From the NCBI GenBank assembly GCA_913775525.1, contig CAJYLH010000023.1, positions 93,259 through 157,258 of the forward strand: a DNA stretch of 64,000 nt. The letters are read 5' to 3'. This document shows positions 26,945 to 37,100 of this stretch, in pieces. The notes below the pieces were generated by a model that searched no databases, was not told where the DNA came from, and saw nothing but the letters and a program-made list of their open reading frames with translations. The stretch is from an uncultured Chryseobacterium sp. GTDB lineage: Bacteria; Bacteroidota; Bacteroidia; Flavobacteriales; Weeksellaceae. How positions within the stretch are numbered: position 1 is the stretch's first letter; each line of letters opens with the position of its first letter. Both the position numbers and the translations under genes were made by a program.

Positions 26945-28939
26945 ATGATTACCCTAGAAACATTGTCCGATAACAACTTCAGCCTGGATCTGATCATTCA
27001 GGCATTGGCTTCCTCTCCGGCACCAACCTCTATTTATTCAGGGGAAGATATGATTATCCGTTTTGCGAACGAAGGCATGCTGGCGCTTTGGGGCAAAGAT
27101 GCTTCCGTTATCGGTAAGCCACTCATGCAAGCTATCCCTGAACTGGAGGGACAGCCCTTTCTGGAGCTCCTGCGGGGAGTATGGCATTCCGGTACCACCT
27201 ATTCGGTATCCGATGCCCCGGCAAAACTGATCAAAAACGGAAAAGAGACGCTTGGTTATTTTGATTACGAATATAAGGCTATTACGGATCAGCATAAAAA
27301 AACGTGGTGCATACTCAATACCGCGCTGGACGTAACCTCACGGAAGGAATTCCTGCAAAGGATACAGGAGAAAGAGGAGAGGGAGCAGGCTCTTAATGAG
27401 GAAATGGCTGCCACTCTTGAAGAGCTGACTTCAACCAACGAAGAACTCAATGAATCTGTCAAGCTGCTTGCCAACAGCAGGGAACACGTCCGGGCCATCA
27501 TCGAGCAGGCACCTGTTGGAATTGCCATGCTGCAGGGGCCGGAGCATATCATTGAAATTGCCAATCCGGCCATCCTTAAGATCTGGGGACGCGCAGAGGA
27601 GGAAGTCATCGGCCATCCGCATGAAGATGCCCGGCCGGAATTACGCGATCAGCCGGTAAACGGATGGCTCAGAGAAGTCTACCAAAGCGGAAAACCGAGG
27701 ATCAACAATGAATTCCTGGTAAAACTTCGGCATCAAGACGGTTTAAGAGAGGCCATTGTCAATTCCATATACCAGCCTATATTTTCTGAAGACGGCGAGA
27801 TCAGCGGAGTCCTGATTATCCTTGAAGAGATCACCCAGCAGGTACTGGACAGGAGAAAGAATGAAAATGACCAGCAGATGCTGGCGATGGCCATAGATGC
27901 AGGCGAACTCGCTACATTCTATTACCAGCCTTCTACCAACCTTTTCTCAGGAAACAATCTGCTTAAATCCTGGTTCGGCCTATCTTCCGACCAAAATGTA
28001 GACCTGTCCCTGGCATTAGCAGTCATAGTGCCGGAAGACCGGGATCGGGTTATTGAAGCGATTACCAATGTCCTAAGTCAAGATTCTGATGGCTGCTACT
28101 TTATAGAATACCGTATCCAGAATAATACCGATAAAAAGATCAGGCTGTTACAGGCCAATGGAAGGGTTTTCTATGATCAGAAGGGGGATCCGGTAAGCCT
28201 TAACGGGACCCTTAGGGATATTACCGAACAGAAAAAAGAGGAAGAGCGGAAAGATGATTTTATGGGCATGGTAAGCCATGAACTGAAAACACCGCTTACA
28301 TCACTCAAGGCTTATCTGCAGGTTTTGCAGAGAATGGCTGTAAAGGCAGAGAACCTTTTGGAGCAGAATACGCTTGAAAAGTCTTTAAAGCAGGTGGATA
28401 GCATGAACAGCATGATCAATGGTTTCCTAAATGTTTCAAGACTGGATTCAGGGCAGATGCACATTCAGAAAACAGCCTTTGATTTCCAGGCATTATTTTC
28501 TGAAATTGAGGATGAAGTCCGTTCTACGATCCATACGCATGATTTTGATTTTAAGACCTCCGGTCCGCAATCTGTACTGGCAGACCGAGAAAAGATTTCC
28601 CAGGTAGTCAATAATCTGATCGGAAATGCGGTGAAGTATTCCCCTGCGGGAATATCTATTAGGGCAGAATACCATGTTGTAGCTGATAATAATTTGGAAG
28701 TCAGTGTTCATGATCAGGGTAAAGGAATATCTCCTGAAGATCAGCAGAGGATATTTGAACGTTATTACCGCGTAAAGGATATCAAAAATGCATCCGTGGC
28801 AGGATTCGGCATAGGGCTTTACCTCTGTAAAGAAATCATAAGGCTTCATGGCGGTACCATTAAGGTCCGCAGTTCCGAAAACGAAGGAACTACCTTTTCA
28901 TTTATCATACCGATAGATGGACGGATATCAATCAATTGA
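26945..28939 (+). CDS. PAS-domain sensor histidine kinase
   Basis: A soluble kinase of about 664 residues. Three PAS-like domains are seen: near residues 15-135 (IYSGEDMIIRFANEGMLALW), after a coiled coil at about 185-300 (EQAPVGIAMLQGPEHIIEIA), and at 310-430. HisKA follows with His445 in MVSHELKTPLTSL, then HATPase motifs NNLIGNAVKYS, HDQGKGIS and GFGIGLYL. The start is chosen after the promoter element. No receiver gene is adjacent, so it is an orphan kinase. It probably senses a cytoplasmic or redox cue, but no cofactor-binding residue was identified. Confidence 0.92.
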   Translation: MITLETLSDNNFSLDLIIQALASSPAPTSIYSGEDMIIRFANEGMLALWGKDASVIGKPLMQAIPELEGQPFLELLRGVWHSGTTYSVSDAPAKLIKNGKETLGYFDYEYKAITDQHKKTWCILNTALDVTSRKEFLQRIQEKEEREQALNEEMAATLEELTSTNEELNESVKLLANSREHVRAIIEQAPVGIAMLQGPEHIIEIANPAILKIWGRAEEEVIGHPHEDARPELRDQPVNGWLREVYQSGKPRINNEFLVKLRHQDGLREAIVNSIYQPIFSEDGEISGVLIILEEITQQVLDRRKNENDQQMLAMAIDAGELATFYYQPSTNLFSGNNLLKSWFGLSSDQNVDLSLALAVIVPEDRDRVIEAITNVLSQDSDGCYFIEYRIQNNTDKKIRLLQANGRVFYDQKGDPVSLNGTLRDITEQKKEEERKDDFMGMVSHELKTPLTSLKAYLQVLQRMAVKAENLLEQNTLEKSLKQVDSMNSMINGFLNVSRLDSGQMHIQKTAFDFQALFSEIEDEVRSTIHTHDFDFKTSGPQSVLADREKISQVVNNLIGNAVKYSPAGISIRAEYHVVADNNLEVSVHDQGKGISPEDQQRIFERYYRVKDIKNASVAGFGIGLYLCKEIIRLHGGTIKVRSSENEGTTFSFIIPIDGRISIN

Positions 28940-28974
28940 AAGCAGAAATCAGTTTTAAATCGGTTGGTTTCAGG

Positions 28975-29014
28975 TAATAACAGTTCTTGTGAATTTTCAT
29001 GAGAACTGTTATTA
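28975..29014. terminator. Stem-loop terminator between convergent genes
   Basis: 13-pair arms 28975-28987 and 29002-29014 (core AACAGTTCT/AGAACTGTT) with a 14-base loop, between the kinase gene and the leftward broken small gene. Confidence 0.75.
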
Positions 29015-29018
29015 AGAT

Positions 29019-29250
29019 CTACTGTGCATTTTTTACGCGTATCATGCCTTTGTTTTCATGATACATCACACAGATGACCTTTCCCTCATTTTCTTTACAT
29101 TCCTTTGCATCAACATAGGTAAGTGAAACTTTTTCTCCGGCTTTTTTAGAAACAAGCATCTGCGCATTGCGTTCAGATCTACTGATCCTGTGTTCAAAAA
29201 CACTTATATTCTTTAACAGTCAATGCTGATTTTAATAATCTCATAACCAT
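29019..29250 (-). pseudogene. Small hypothetical gene, probably frameshifted
   Basis: Reading leftward, MVMRLLKSALTVK begins at 29250. After a frame change near 29206-29212 the other frame gives a plausible beta-rich protein (ISVFEHRISRSERNAQMLVS, then EGKVICVMYHENKGMIRVKN) ending at 29019. The second frame is preceded by a stop, so no single frame covers both. It would be about 75 residues if repaired. The family is unknown. A shorter frame starting at 29159 (46 residues) could still be made. Confidence 0.35.
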
Positions 29251-29505
29251 ATGCATATCCATATCATTAACCATATTGTAGTAGAAATAAAGATCATATA
29301 TGACACATCCTGCAGCACGCGTTATTGTTGGTTTTATAAAAAATATCGAATACAGGAAGATGATGAATGCAATATAATCTAATCGACAGCTTAGCTGCAA
29401 CAAAGAAAATAGGATGTACCCATTAAAATAAGCCCGGAAAATGTTGTGTGCTCGTTCGTTCTTTTCATGGTGCAAAGCGTATTATTCGGGCAGAAAGTTC
29501 CTGAA

Positions 29506-30263
29506 TCAGTTCAACGAGTAAAAAATACAATAGATCATCCCGAGATTAAATGCAGCATGGCAGATGATCGCCTCCCATAAAGAACCTGTTTTTGTACGGC
29601 AAAGGTCAAATACCATACTTACGGCAAACATGCCGGAAACCCAGATGAGTGCGGGCAGAGGTAAAAAGTTCCATTTTCCGTTGATAAAAATCAGCCCGAA
29701 ATGGGAAAGATGGGTTAAAGCAAAGGCTTAGCTGTCAATCAGGGAAGCTGTAAAATTCCCTACTGATTTTGCAAAACTGGAATGGACGATACCCCTGAAA
29801 AATAATTCTTCGCCTACAGGACTGAATACCATGCCCGTAACGGACATAATCACAAACATGACCAGCTTGTCATTTCCCGCGATTCCATTCGGATATTGCA
29901 TGATTTTCCGATGTAAATATACTAGTTTTCAATGGAATGGCCATACAGCAATACTCCTGCTGCATAAAGCATTGCGCTTAAAATAAGTCCCAGAATAAAG
30001 GCAAAACATAACCAGGACTTGCCCGCAGGTTTTTTCAGCCCTATGGTTTTTCTTCCGGTCCTGCTGAGGAAGATAAACGGAGCCACAGCCGAAACAAGCA
30101 TGATCAGACCGATATACCGGTAATTGGCCGTTTCGTTGGCGTTTAAAACCAGTAAAAATCTGGGGATACAGACTGCAAGGATCAGGAAGAGACCGAATTT
30201 CCAGTTAAATACAAAAAATTTTCTCCAGAAAGGTTTTAGTTCATTTTCCATTTTCTTATACAT
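29506..30263 (-). pseudogene. CPBP (Abi/CAAX-protease-like) membrane metalloprotease, decayed
   Basis: The first 113 residues (four hydrophobic helices) end at a stop at 29922-29924. The rest continues in a shifted frame with the family motifs: GEELFFRG (EExxxR), THLSHFG and HAAFNLGM. A second stop (TAA at 29728-29730) interrupts between the first and second motif. Two stops plus a frameshift indicate a true pseudogene rather than one read error. The intact protein would be about 250 residues. Members of this family process prenylated proteins or bacteriocins, or give self-immunity; the target is not known here. Confidence 0.82.
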
Positions 30264-30426
30264 ACAGAAGGTAATATAAAAATCTATTTCTGCTTAGTTA
30301 GTCTTTTGAAGAGGATTTGTTACAGCATGGCGAAATACTGCTTACAATAATGAAAAACAAGTTACATTTTGAAAGTTTTGGACGAAAAAAATGCTGTTTC
30401 ATAATCTTCAGACAGCGATAAACAAA

Positions 30427-30446
30427 AAAAGCCTGTTAAGGCTTTT
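30427..30446 (-). terminator. Rho-independent terminator after the 30474-30905 gene
   Basis: Stem AAAAGCCT/AGGCTTTT with loop GTTA, followed on the minus strand by a T-run (A7 at 30424-30430 on the plus strand). Confidence 0.8.
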
Positions 30447-30473
30447 ACTGAAAAAATATAGGAGTAAGTACAA

Positions 30474-30905
30474 TTATTCTACATTGCCTTTATATTGTTC
30501 CACGCCATTAAGGTATAAGACAGATTTGACGGGATCATATTGATACTGGGCATTTTGATACATGCCTTTATCAGACTTATTCAGGATAACAGTATGGTGA
30601 TCGGTCTGCTCCGGTAGAAAAAGTTCCAGCCTGCTTTGGTCTTCACTCATTAAGACAAATGCACTGGTTACGGCTGCGTCTTTCGGAGGGGTTACAGGAT
30701 TCAGCCGGAATCCTTCGTTAAAAACCTGGATGCAATTTTGCTTTAGTTCGCTCCAGGTCTGTCCGGCCGAAGCTTTACATCCATGGTCGTCCTGGTCAGC
30801 ACCTACTGCTTTCTGTTCATTCTTAATGGTATTCTCATTTGTTTGAGGTTTGTTACAGGCTGACAGGACAGCAAAACCTACTGCTGTTAAAATCAGTTTT
30901 TTCAT
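30474..30905 (-). CDS. Hypothetical lipoprotein
   Basis: A 143-residue lipoprotein. Signal MKKLILTAVGFAVLSAC gives an acyl-Cys at residue 17, then a Asn/Lys/Glu-rich linker and a small domain with two Cys (DDHGCKASAGQTW and LKQNCIQVFNEG) that could form a disulfide. The start is at 30905, not an in-frame ATG eight codons earlier, to give a proper signal peptide. It ends in VLYLNGVEQYKGNVE. It lies in a stretch otherwise full of broken genes but is itself intact. Confidence 0.72.
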   Translation of the reverse strand: MKKLILTAVGFAVLSACNKPQTNENTIKNEQKAVGADQDDHGCKASAGQTWSELKQNCIQVFNEGFRLNPVTPPKDAAVTSAFVLMSEDQSRLELFLPEQTDHHTVILNKSDKGMYQNAQYQYDPVKSVLYLNGVEQYKGNVE

Positions 30906-31376
30906 TGGAGTTAAATTTTTATATACCAATGACCTACAATACAGGTGCCATTACGGGAAAAATATCGGATGTGTGGTTGCCAATGGGTATTAAGCATATG
31001 AATGCAGTGAAAACCAGTATTTATACTGATCGTTTTTACATAGGGATTGCTGATTTTTGCGCACAGGAAAATATAAAGAAGAGTTGATGTAAAGTCGGAG
31101 CCTGAAATCCGGAATATGTTGTCATCGCACACTGGAATGAAGCGGTTTTTCAAAGGAAAATCATATGTAAGCGGAGTCGTGTGCAGTTATTGAAACAGAT
31201 TCCTTACAGCTCCAACCTTTACTTTCAGTACAATTAGGATGAATAATATTACTGACAGAGGATCAGTCACTGCCTGCATGATCCATGTGAAAAGCTAGAG
31301 ATTGTTCAAGGTGAAGCCTATACTATTCGATATTGTATTCCTAAACTTGGAATAATCTATAACTAAAATAAAACGG
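30906..31376. other. Intergenic gap without recognised features
   Basis: 471 bases. Short frames on both strands look random. A promoter for the gene at 31377 is expected but no clear TAnnTTTG box was found. Confidence 0.4.
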
Positions 31377-31871
31377 ATGAAAAATCTATTTTTTGCCCTT
31401 GCATTAGCAATGGAAATCGGTGCAAAATCTCAGTGCCCTAATTTTATCAAATCACAAAGCAACCCTTATTACTTACTGTTTAGCAACAGTTCTGCTATTC
31501 CGGACAGCGGGAATAACAAAACTATCAATAACCTGTCGTTCGTTAATGCCGGCTATTGGAACCAGTCCAATATCTTTTATGCTTCCTGGACGAATACTTC
31601 TGGCCAGCCCTTAGATATCAACAATTTCATCATACAGTTTGGTAACCAGGCCTGTACGTATAACTCTGCGACCTTATCTTCCCTGGAAGTCATCAAAGAT
31701 CTTAAATCGATTCCGGAAAATAAGGCATACAAGGTATTTTCGGTGGATGGAAAACTTCTGAAATCTGGAATAACGTCAAAAAATCTGTACCGGGAATTGC
31801 CTACGGATCAGGTGATCCTGCTCAATGTAGAACAATATGCTGTATTAAGGATGAAGATTAACCAAAAGTAA
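31377..31871 (+). CDS. Secreted protein with type IX-like C-terminal domain
   Basis: A 164-residue protein with an N-terminal signal (MKNLFFALALAMEIGAKSQ), a short beta-rich Asn/Ser-rich middle and a C-terminus of about 60 residues. That end (AYKVFSVDGKLLKSGITSKN then VILLNVEQYAVLRMKI) resembles the type A sorting domain of the type IX secretion system. The middle is unusually short for such proteins, so an internal deletion is possible. It is probably secreted or surface-attached through gliding/T9SS machinery. The cargo function is unknown. Confidence 0.6.
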   Translation: MKNLFFALALAMEIGAKSQCPNFIKSQSNPYYLLFSNSSAIPDSGNNKTINNLSFVNAGYWNQSNIFYASWTNTSGQPLDINNFIIQFGNQACTYNSATLSSLEVIKDLKSIPENKAYKVFSVDGKLLKSGITSKNLYRELPTDQVILLNVEQYAVLRMKINQK

Positions 31872-32147
31872 AAAAGCATAACTTCATTTGCATCAATAAC
31901 ATATTTGAAAGAGGGCTGATTCCGGGTCTGGCTATCATGATCTTTACAATTGTCTTAACCTGTCAATCAGTTTCTCTTTTTCTCTGCTTCCTGTTGTTGA
32001 AAACCTCATGAGCGGGATTTGTCAGTTTCCATTAATAACAATTTTATCTCAGGCTGTTCTGATAAGATAATATACATCATTATATTTCGTTGATCCTAAC
32101 CGATATTCTACTTGATTATCAGATTAAACGGCGTTCTGTAAATAACC

Positions 32148-32174
32148 AAATTCCCGGCTCAAAACCGGGAATTT
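32148..32174. terminator. Hairpin terminator in the 31872-32259 gap
   Basis: Stem AAATTCCCGG/CCGGGAATTT with a 7-base loop, T-rich on the plus side. It lies between the rightward secreted-protein gene and a leftward pseudogene. The rest of the gap is featureless. Confidence 0.75.
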
Positions 32175-32259
32175 TATGTTAAAGATGTTGATGTGATAGA
32201 TTGACCAATGATGCTTCTCAATGTTAAGGATGGCTGAGAAAAGTCTGGTGATCAGTATA

Positions 32260-32787
32260 TCACTCGTCGTTCTTCTTTTTTGAGGATATGACGGTTACTG
32301 TGACAGCCGTTACTGCGGCTGCGACCACAATTTTCAAAAGGAAATTCTTTCTATTGTACTTCTATTCGGCTCCCCAGCCGCGTTCTGCAAAGATATTGGG
32401 TAGATGACCGTTTTTTAAGTCATCAATAATCCCTTCAACGGTACCTATGCGGTCTGCCAGTACTAGCGGCAGTCATCTGCTGTAACTGGATTCACTATAG
32501 CGGAAAGCAAACTTTCTGATGGCTCCGTTAATTCCTTCCGGCGGCGATGCCGTACCAAAAGCAGCGGTTAAATTCGGCCGCTCTACGGACTGCAGGATTT
32601 CAATCTCTTCAGGCTGATGTTGCGGCCGTTCCCATGCATAACCCTAATGTTCTTCGTTGGTACGTTTTTTCATGGGATATACGGGATCGTTTTCAGGATA
32701 TGCATCTATTCCCCAACCTTTGATCTGGCTATGATCTGCCTGTTCACTTCTTTTGAAATCTGATGGCTTTGTTCTGTCTGTAAGCAT
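32260..32787 (-). pseudogene. Conserved-looking protein gene with three in-frame nonsense codons
   Basis: One continuous leftward frame of 176 codons starts MLTDRTKPSDFKRSEQADHS and ends with a hydrophobic Ala/Val-rich helix and a basic SSKKKNDE tail. It is interrupted by three stops: TAG after TNEEH, TGA in SSYSR-LPLVLADRIG, and TAG in GWGAE-KYNRK. The TGA and the second TAG are at places where tryptophan (TGG) would fit. There is no frameshift, so decay by point mutation is clear. The intact product would be a cytoplasmic or membrane-tail-anchored protein of unknown function, probably cotranscribed with the alcohol dehydrogenase remnant 26 bases upstream. Confidence 0.8.
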
Positions 32788-32813
32788 GTCGTAATTTTTT
32801 GAATTAAAACTTA

Positions 32814-33105
32814 TTAAGCAGTGGGCGGAATAAGCACGGTCTTTATGCAACCGTCCAGTTTGCGCGAAAATATATGGTAAGCGTCGGCTACTTCTTCCAG
32901 CGGAACACGGTGGGTAATGATCTGTTTAGGGTCAAGAATGCCGTTTTTCACATGCTCAATGAGCTTAGGCAGGTGGCGTTTTACCGCTGCCTGGTTGGCG
33001 CGGATGGTAATCCCTTTGTTCACAACATTTCCTATGGGTACCAGGGCATCTGTAGGCCCATAAACACCTACCACAGAAACGATACCGCCAGTAGAACGAT
33101 AAGCA
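32814..33105 (-). pseudogene. Zinc-type alcohol dehydrogenase, C-terminal remnant
   Basis: The remnant starts GGIVSVVGVYGPTDALVPIG and continues to KQIITHRVPLEEVADAYHIF with a C-terminal CIKTVLIP. This is the end of a medium-chain zinc alcohol/formaldehyde-dehydrogenase-like protein. An in-frame stop lies just upstream near 33107, and the zinc-binding and Rossmann parts are absent, so roughly three quarters of the gene is missing. The sequence beyond 33107 encodes an unrelated short frame, which marks a deletion or recombination junction. Confidence 0.8.
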
Positions 33106-33306
33106 TCTCACCAATTCGATTTTAAAAAGTTCTTCCCAAGGAGGAACATTTAATTTAGAAGGAGGAGCTTTTAAGCAAATATGCGGAAATCCTATTATCT
33201 TTTCAGAATACATCAGGCCGTTCATACAAGATAAGACACCGTATGGCTCTGATTCAATGCTTCATCATACGAGCACTTCACTATATGATACAAAATATAA
33301 AAACAT

Positions 33307-33777
33307 ATGCGAATACAATCCCTGTTTATTCTGAGTTTTTTGCTTTCCTGTGCAAAGCAGCCTGAAAAGAAACCAGATCATGACCCCTGGGAAAAATTAC
33401 AGGTAATCACTGTCTTTCAGAAAATTACCATTGAACGATCTTCTGACAGTGCAGAAGTTGAAAACATAGTCTGGAATAAAGAGATTTATAATATTCCGCC
33501 AAAATATATTTTGGAGGACACTGTAAAAACAAAAATATATCTGAGCAAAACTGAAAAAGACAGCTTAAAAACCTGGATTAAATCTTCTATTGTTAAACCC
33601 AGATTTACAGATTTAAATGCTTCAGATTATGTAGGAAATGTAGAGTTGAAATATATGGACAGAAATACCACATTGACCTGTCAGTATTCTTCTGTGGGAG
33701 ATTGGAACAATGGGTCAGAAAATACAGCAAAAATTTACAATTTATTGAGCAGCAAAACGGAACTATCCAAACAGTGA
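33307..33777 (+). CDS. Hypothetical lipoprotein
   Basis: A 156-residue lipoprotein. Signal MRIQSLFILSFLLSC has its Cys at residue 15. The mature protein is Lys/Asp-rich with mixed beta strands (NIPPKYILEDTVKTKIYLSK). No family was recognised. It lies at the right edge of the decayed stretch but has no interruptions. The following 394 bases, to 34171, contain only a doubtful 62-codon frame. Confidence 0.65.
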   Translation: MRIQSLFILSFLLSCAKQPEKKPDHDPWEKLQVITVFQKITIERSSDSAEVENIVWNKEIYNIPPKYILEDTVKTKIYLSKTEKDSLKTWIKSSIVKPRFTDLNASDYVGNVELKYMDRNTTLTCQYSSVGDWNNGSENTAKIYNLLSSKTELSKQ

Positions 33778-34171
33778 ACAGTTGTGGGTACAAGTGGCAG
33801 AAAAACAGCGACTGCGCTTACATTCAGATTTCTTCCTGAAGGCCATTGTAGAGTATGAAAGACAAGTAAATTTCAAAAAAATATTCAAATCAGGAATGCC
33901 CTGCATTTCGACTCCTCATGTAAATCATATGTACGAATACGAGTTTGCTCAGGAGGGAGTTTTTCATTAGCAGTACGGGATATCTATTCTGTCCTGGATG
34001 GGAATATTATTCGGTGTTTTAGCCTAATATATTGTATTCTGGCATGCTTCTTTAGATCATTTACATCAAAAATAAAGTATTTTGAGGTATCTCATGGCCA
34101 TTTTTAAATTTAATTTGTTACTCAGTATAAAATGACCTACTTTTAATCCCTGATCCTTAAACTGCTATTTA

Positions 34172-37100
34172 ATGCCGAAAAAAATTATAAGAAATCTTCA
34201 GATAGGTGTATTAATTTCTTTAATATTGTTGATTGCTAGTTCTTTAGCATCTTACATAAGCATACAAAAGCAGATGGAGAACAGGGAAAGCTTTTTAAAA
34301 AGTAAGGAATCTATCAGTTTAGTAAAAGATCTTTTAAATACCCTGTTAGATGCTGAGACCGGCAATCGTGGGTACCAGATTACCGGCAGGAACAATTTTC
34401 TTGAACCTTTCGATGAAGGCAGGAATGAATATCCGCTGCTTGTTTCTAACATCAACAGACTTAACCTCAGCGATCAACATCAGGCTAAGATCCTGCATGA
34501 ACTGCTGCGTACTTCAGAAACGATGATGAAAGGATATGTCCTGCTGATCGAGAACCGTAAAAGGGGAATATTGATGACCCCGGATAAACTTGTTCAGGAT
34601 AAAGCAGCTATGGACAGATGCCGAATACTGGTTCAGAAATTTGTAAAATACGAGGAGGCTGAGCTTGCCATAAAAAACAAATACCTGAACAGGTCTTCCA
34701 ATTGTACTGTTTTATTCATCATCTTTTCTGCCTTGGCTGCCATTGGAGCCACCGTTTTTGTGTATATACAACTAAAATCCGACCTTATCCGGCGTGATAA
34801 GCTTGAAAAAGATCTGTCCTATACTAAGGAAATGCTTGAGGAAACAAGCTCAGTAGCCCAGGTGGGAGGTTGGGAAGCCAATATGGAGACCGGAAAGCTG
34901 TTCTGGTCTCAATGTACAAGAGAAATTCATAAAGTAAAAAAGGATTTCCAGCCTACCTTTGAAAATACCCTTGAATTTTACCAGGGAAAAAGCGGGGAAA
35001 GGATCAAAGATCTCTTTACCGGTGCAATACAGCAGGGGATTGCTTTTGATGAGGAACTTCAGCTTTTGCGTAATGACGGTGCTGAGATCTGGGTAAGGAT
35101 TAAAGGGATTCCCGAATTTGAAGAGGGTACCTGCAAGAGGGTTTTCGGAACCATTCAGGATATTGATGCTCTAAAAAAAATGTTTCTGGAGGTGACCCGG
35201 AAGGAAGCTATCATGCAGTCTTTTGCCACTGATGTTCCTGTTCCTCTGGCCATGTTTGATAAAGACCTGAATTATGTTGCTGTAAGCAGCAGGTGGAGAA
35301 AGGAATTCAATATGGATGATGTAGAGCTTATCGGCCATCATCTTTTCACCATATCCCCTGATGTTCCCGAAGAAAGAAAAGAGATCTATAACAATGCGCT
35401 GCTGGGAAAAACGTACATCAACGCTGACTTTCCGCTAAAGGTCCAGGGAAAAGAAGAAATTCAGCATTACGACCTTAAAGTCGGACCCTGGTACCTTACA
35501 AAAGATGAAGTAGGGGGGATCATTATTTCCGTACAGAATATTACCCATGCCGTAAAGATTAATGAAGAACTGAAAAATGCCAAGGAAACGGCAGATATAG
35601 CCAGCAGAGCAAAATCCGAATTTCTGGCCAATATGAGCCATGAGATCAGGACGCCTTTAAATGGGGTTATTGGCTTTTCAGACCTTCTCCTCAGGACACC
35701 GCTGAATGAAATACAGATTCAATACCTGAATTACATCAATGAATCAGGGGAAAATCTGCTCGGCATCATCAATGATATTCTTGATTTCTCTAAGATAGAA
35801 TCCGGCAAACTGGAGCTCCTGATAGAACCTTACGATGTGTACGACATGGTAAGCCAGGTAATCAATGTGATTCTTTACCAGTCTCAGAAAAAAGATATTG
35901 AGCTGCTCCTCAATATTGAGCCCGGACTTCCGAAAACTTTATTTTTAGACGGTGGCAGGCTGAAGCAGATCCTGATCAATCTTCTCGGCAATGCCGTTAA
36001 ATTCACAAAAGAAGGTGAAATTGAACTGAAGGTTGAAAAGTTGGCCATGGACGATGAGAACATCAAATTACGTTTTTCAGTAAGAGATACAGGAATTGGG
36101 ATCCCGCAGGATAAACAAAAGTATATCTTTAATGCCTTTACACAGGAAAACAGTTCGATCAGCAAGCAATATGGCGGAACGGGCCTCGGACTTACCATAT
36201 CAAACAATATTCTGGGGTATATGCACAGCAACCTTTCCCTGGTTAGCGCTCCGGAACAAGGGTCGGTATTTTTCTTTGATATAGAGGTTCCGTACGAGAC
36301 GTCCGAAATAAAAGAAGAAGATCATCTCCTTTCGATAAAACGGGTGCTGATCGTGGACGATAATGAAGCAAACAGAATTATCCTGAAACACATGCTTGCC
36401 TATAAAAATGTAGAATCAGTGCTTGCCGCTAATGGTATGGATGCACTGCAAATGCTATTGAATGGTGAACGTTTTGATGTGATCCTGATGGATTGCCATA
36501 TGCCGGTGATATCCGGACTGGATACTATTGATAAAATTAAAGAGCTATTTAGCCAGCGCAACGAGGTTTCACCTCTGATCATTCTCCATACTTCTTCCGA
36601 GGAGCACGATGTCATCAATTCCTTCCGGAAAGAAGATCACTCTTACTTCCTGATGAAACCTATTAAATCCGAAGAACTCTACAAAACGCTCAATCGTGTG
36701 GAGAAGAACAGTTTTAAAGATGAATCTGCTGTAAAAAATACAGGGACAGACAATGCACCTGCTGTTTTTCAGGAAATGGATGTATTGCTGGTGGATGATA
36801 ACCCTGTCAATATGGTTCTGAACAACAGAATGATGAAAGCCATTTCGTCCCGTTTTGATCTTACAGAAGCGGTGAACGGACTGGAGGCCCTGGAACAATG
36901 CAGAAGAAAACAATTTTCTGTCATCCTTATGGATGTGCAGATGCCGGTAATGGACGGTATGGAAGCAACCAAACAAATCCGCCAGTTGCCAGGATACGGA
37001 ACGGTTCCGATTATAGGCGTTACGGCCGGAAATGTACTGGGTGAAAAAGAAAAATGCCTGGAAAGCGGGATGGATGATTTCCTCCCGAAACCTTTAAAAC

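Noticed and set aside
29194-29475. 93-codon leftward frame overlapping the small broken gene
   Set aside because: Its hydrophobic, Tyr/Phe-rich sequence in an AT-rich stretch looks like chance. Only its last few codons seem to belong to the small frameshifted gene.
33782-33970. 62-codon frame after the lipoprotein gene
   Set aside because: No homology pattern, promoter or partner was seen. It could be a scrap of an eroded gene, but support is too weak.
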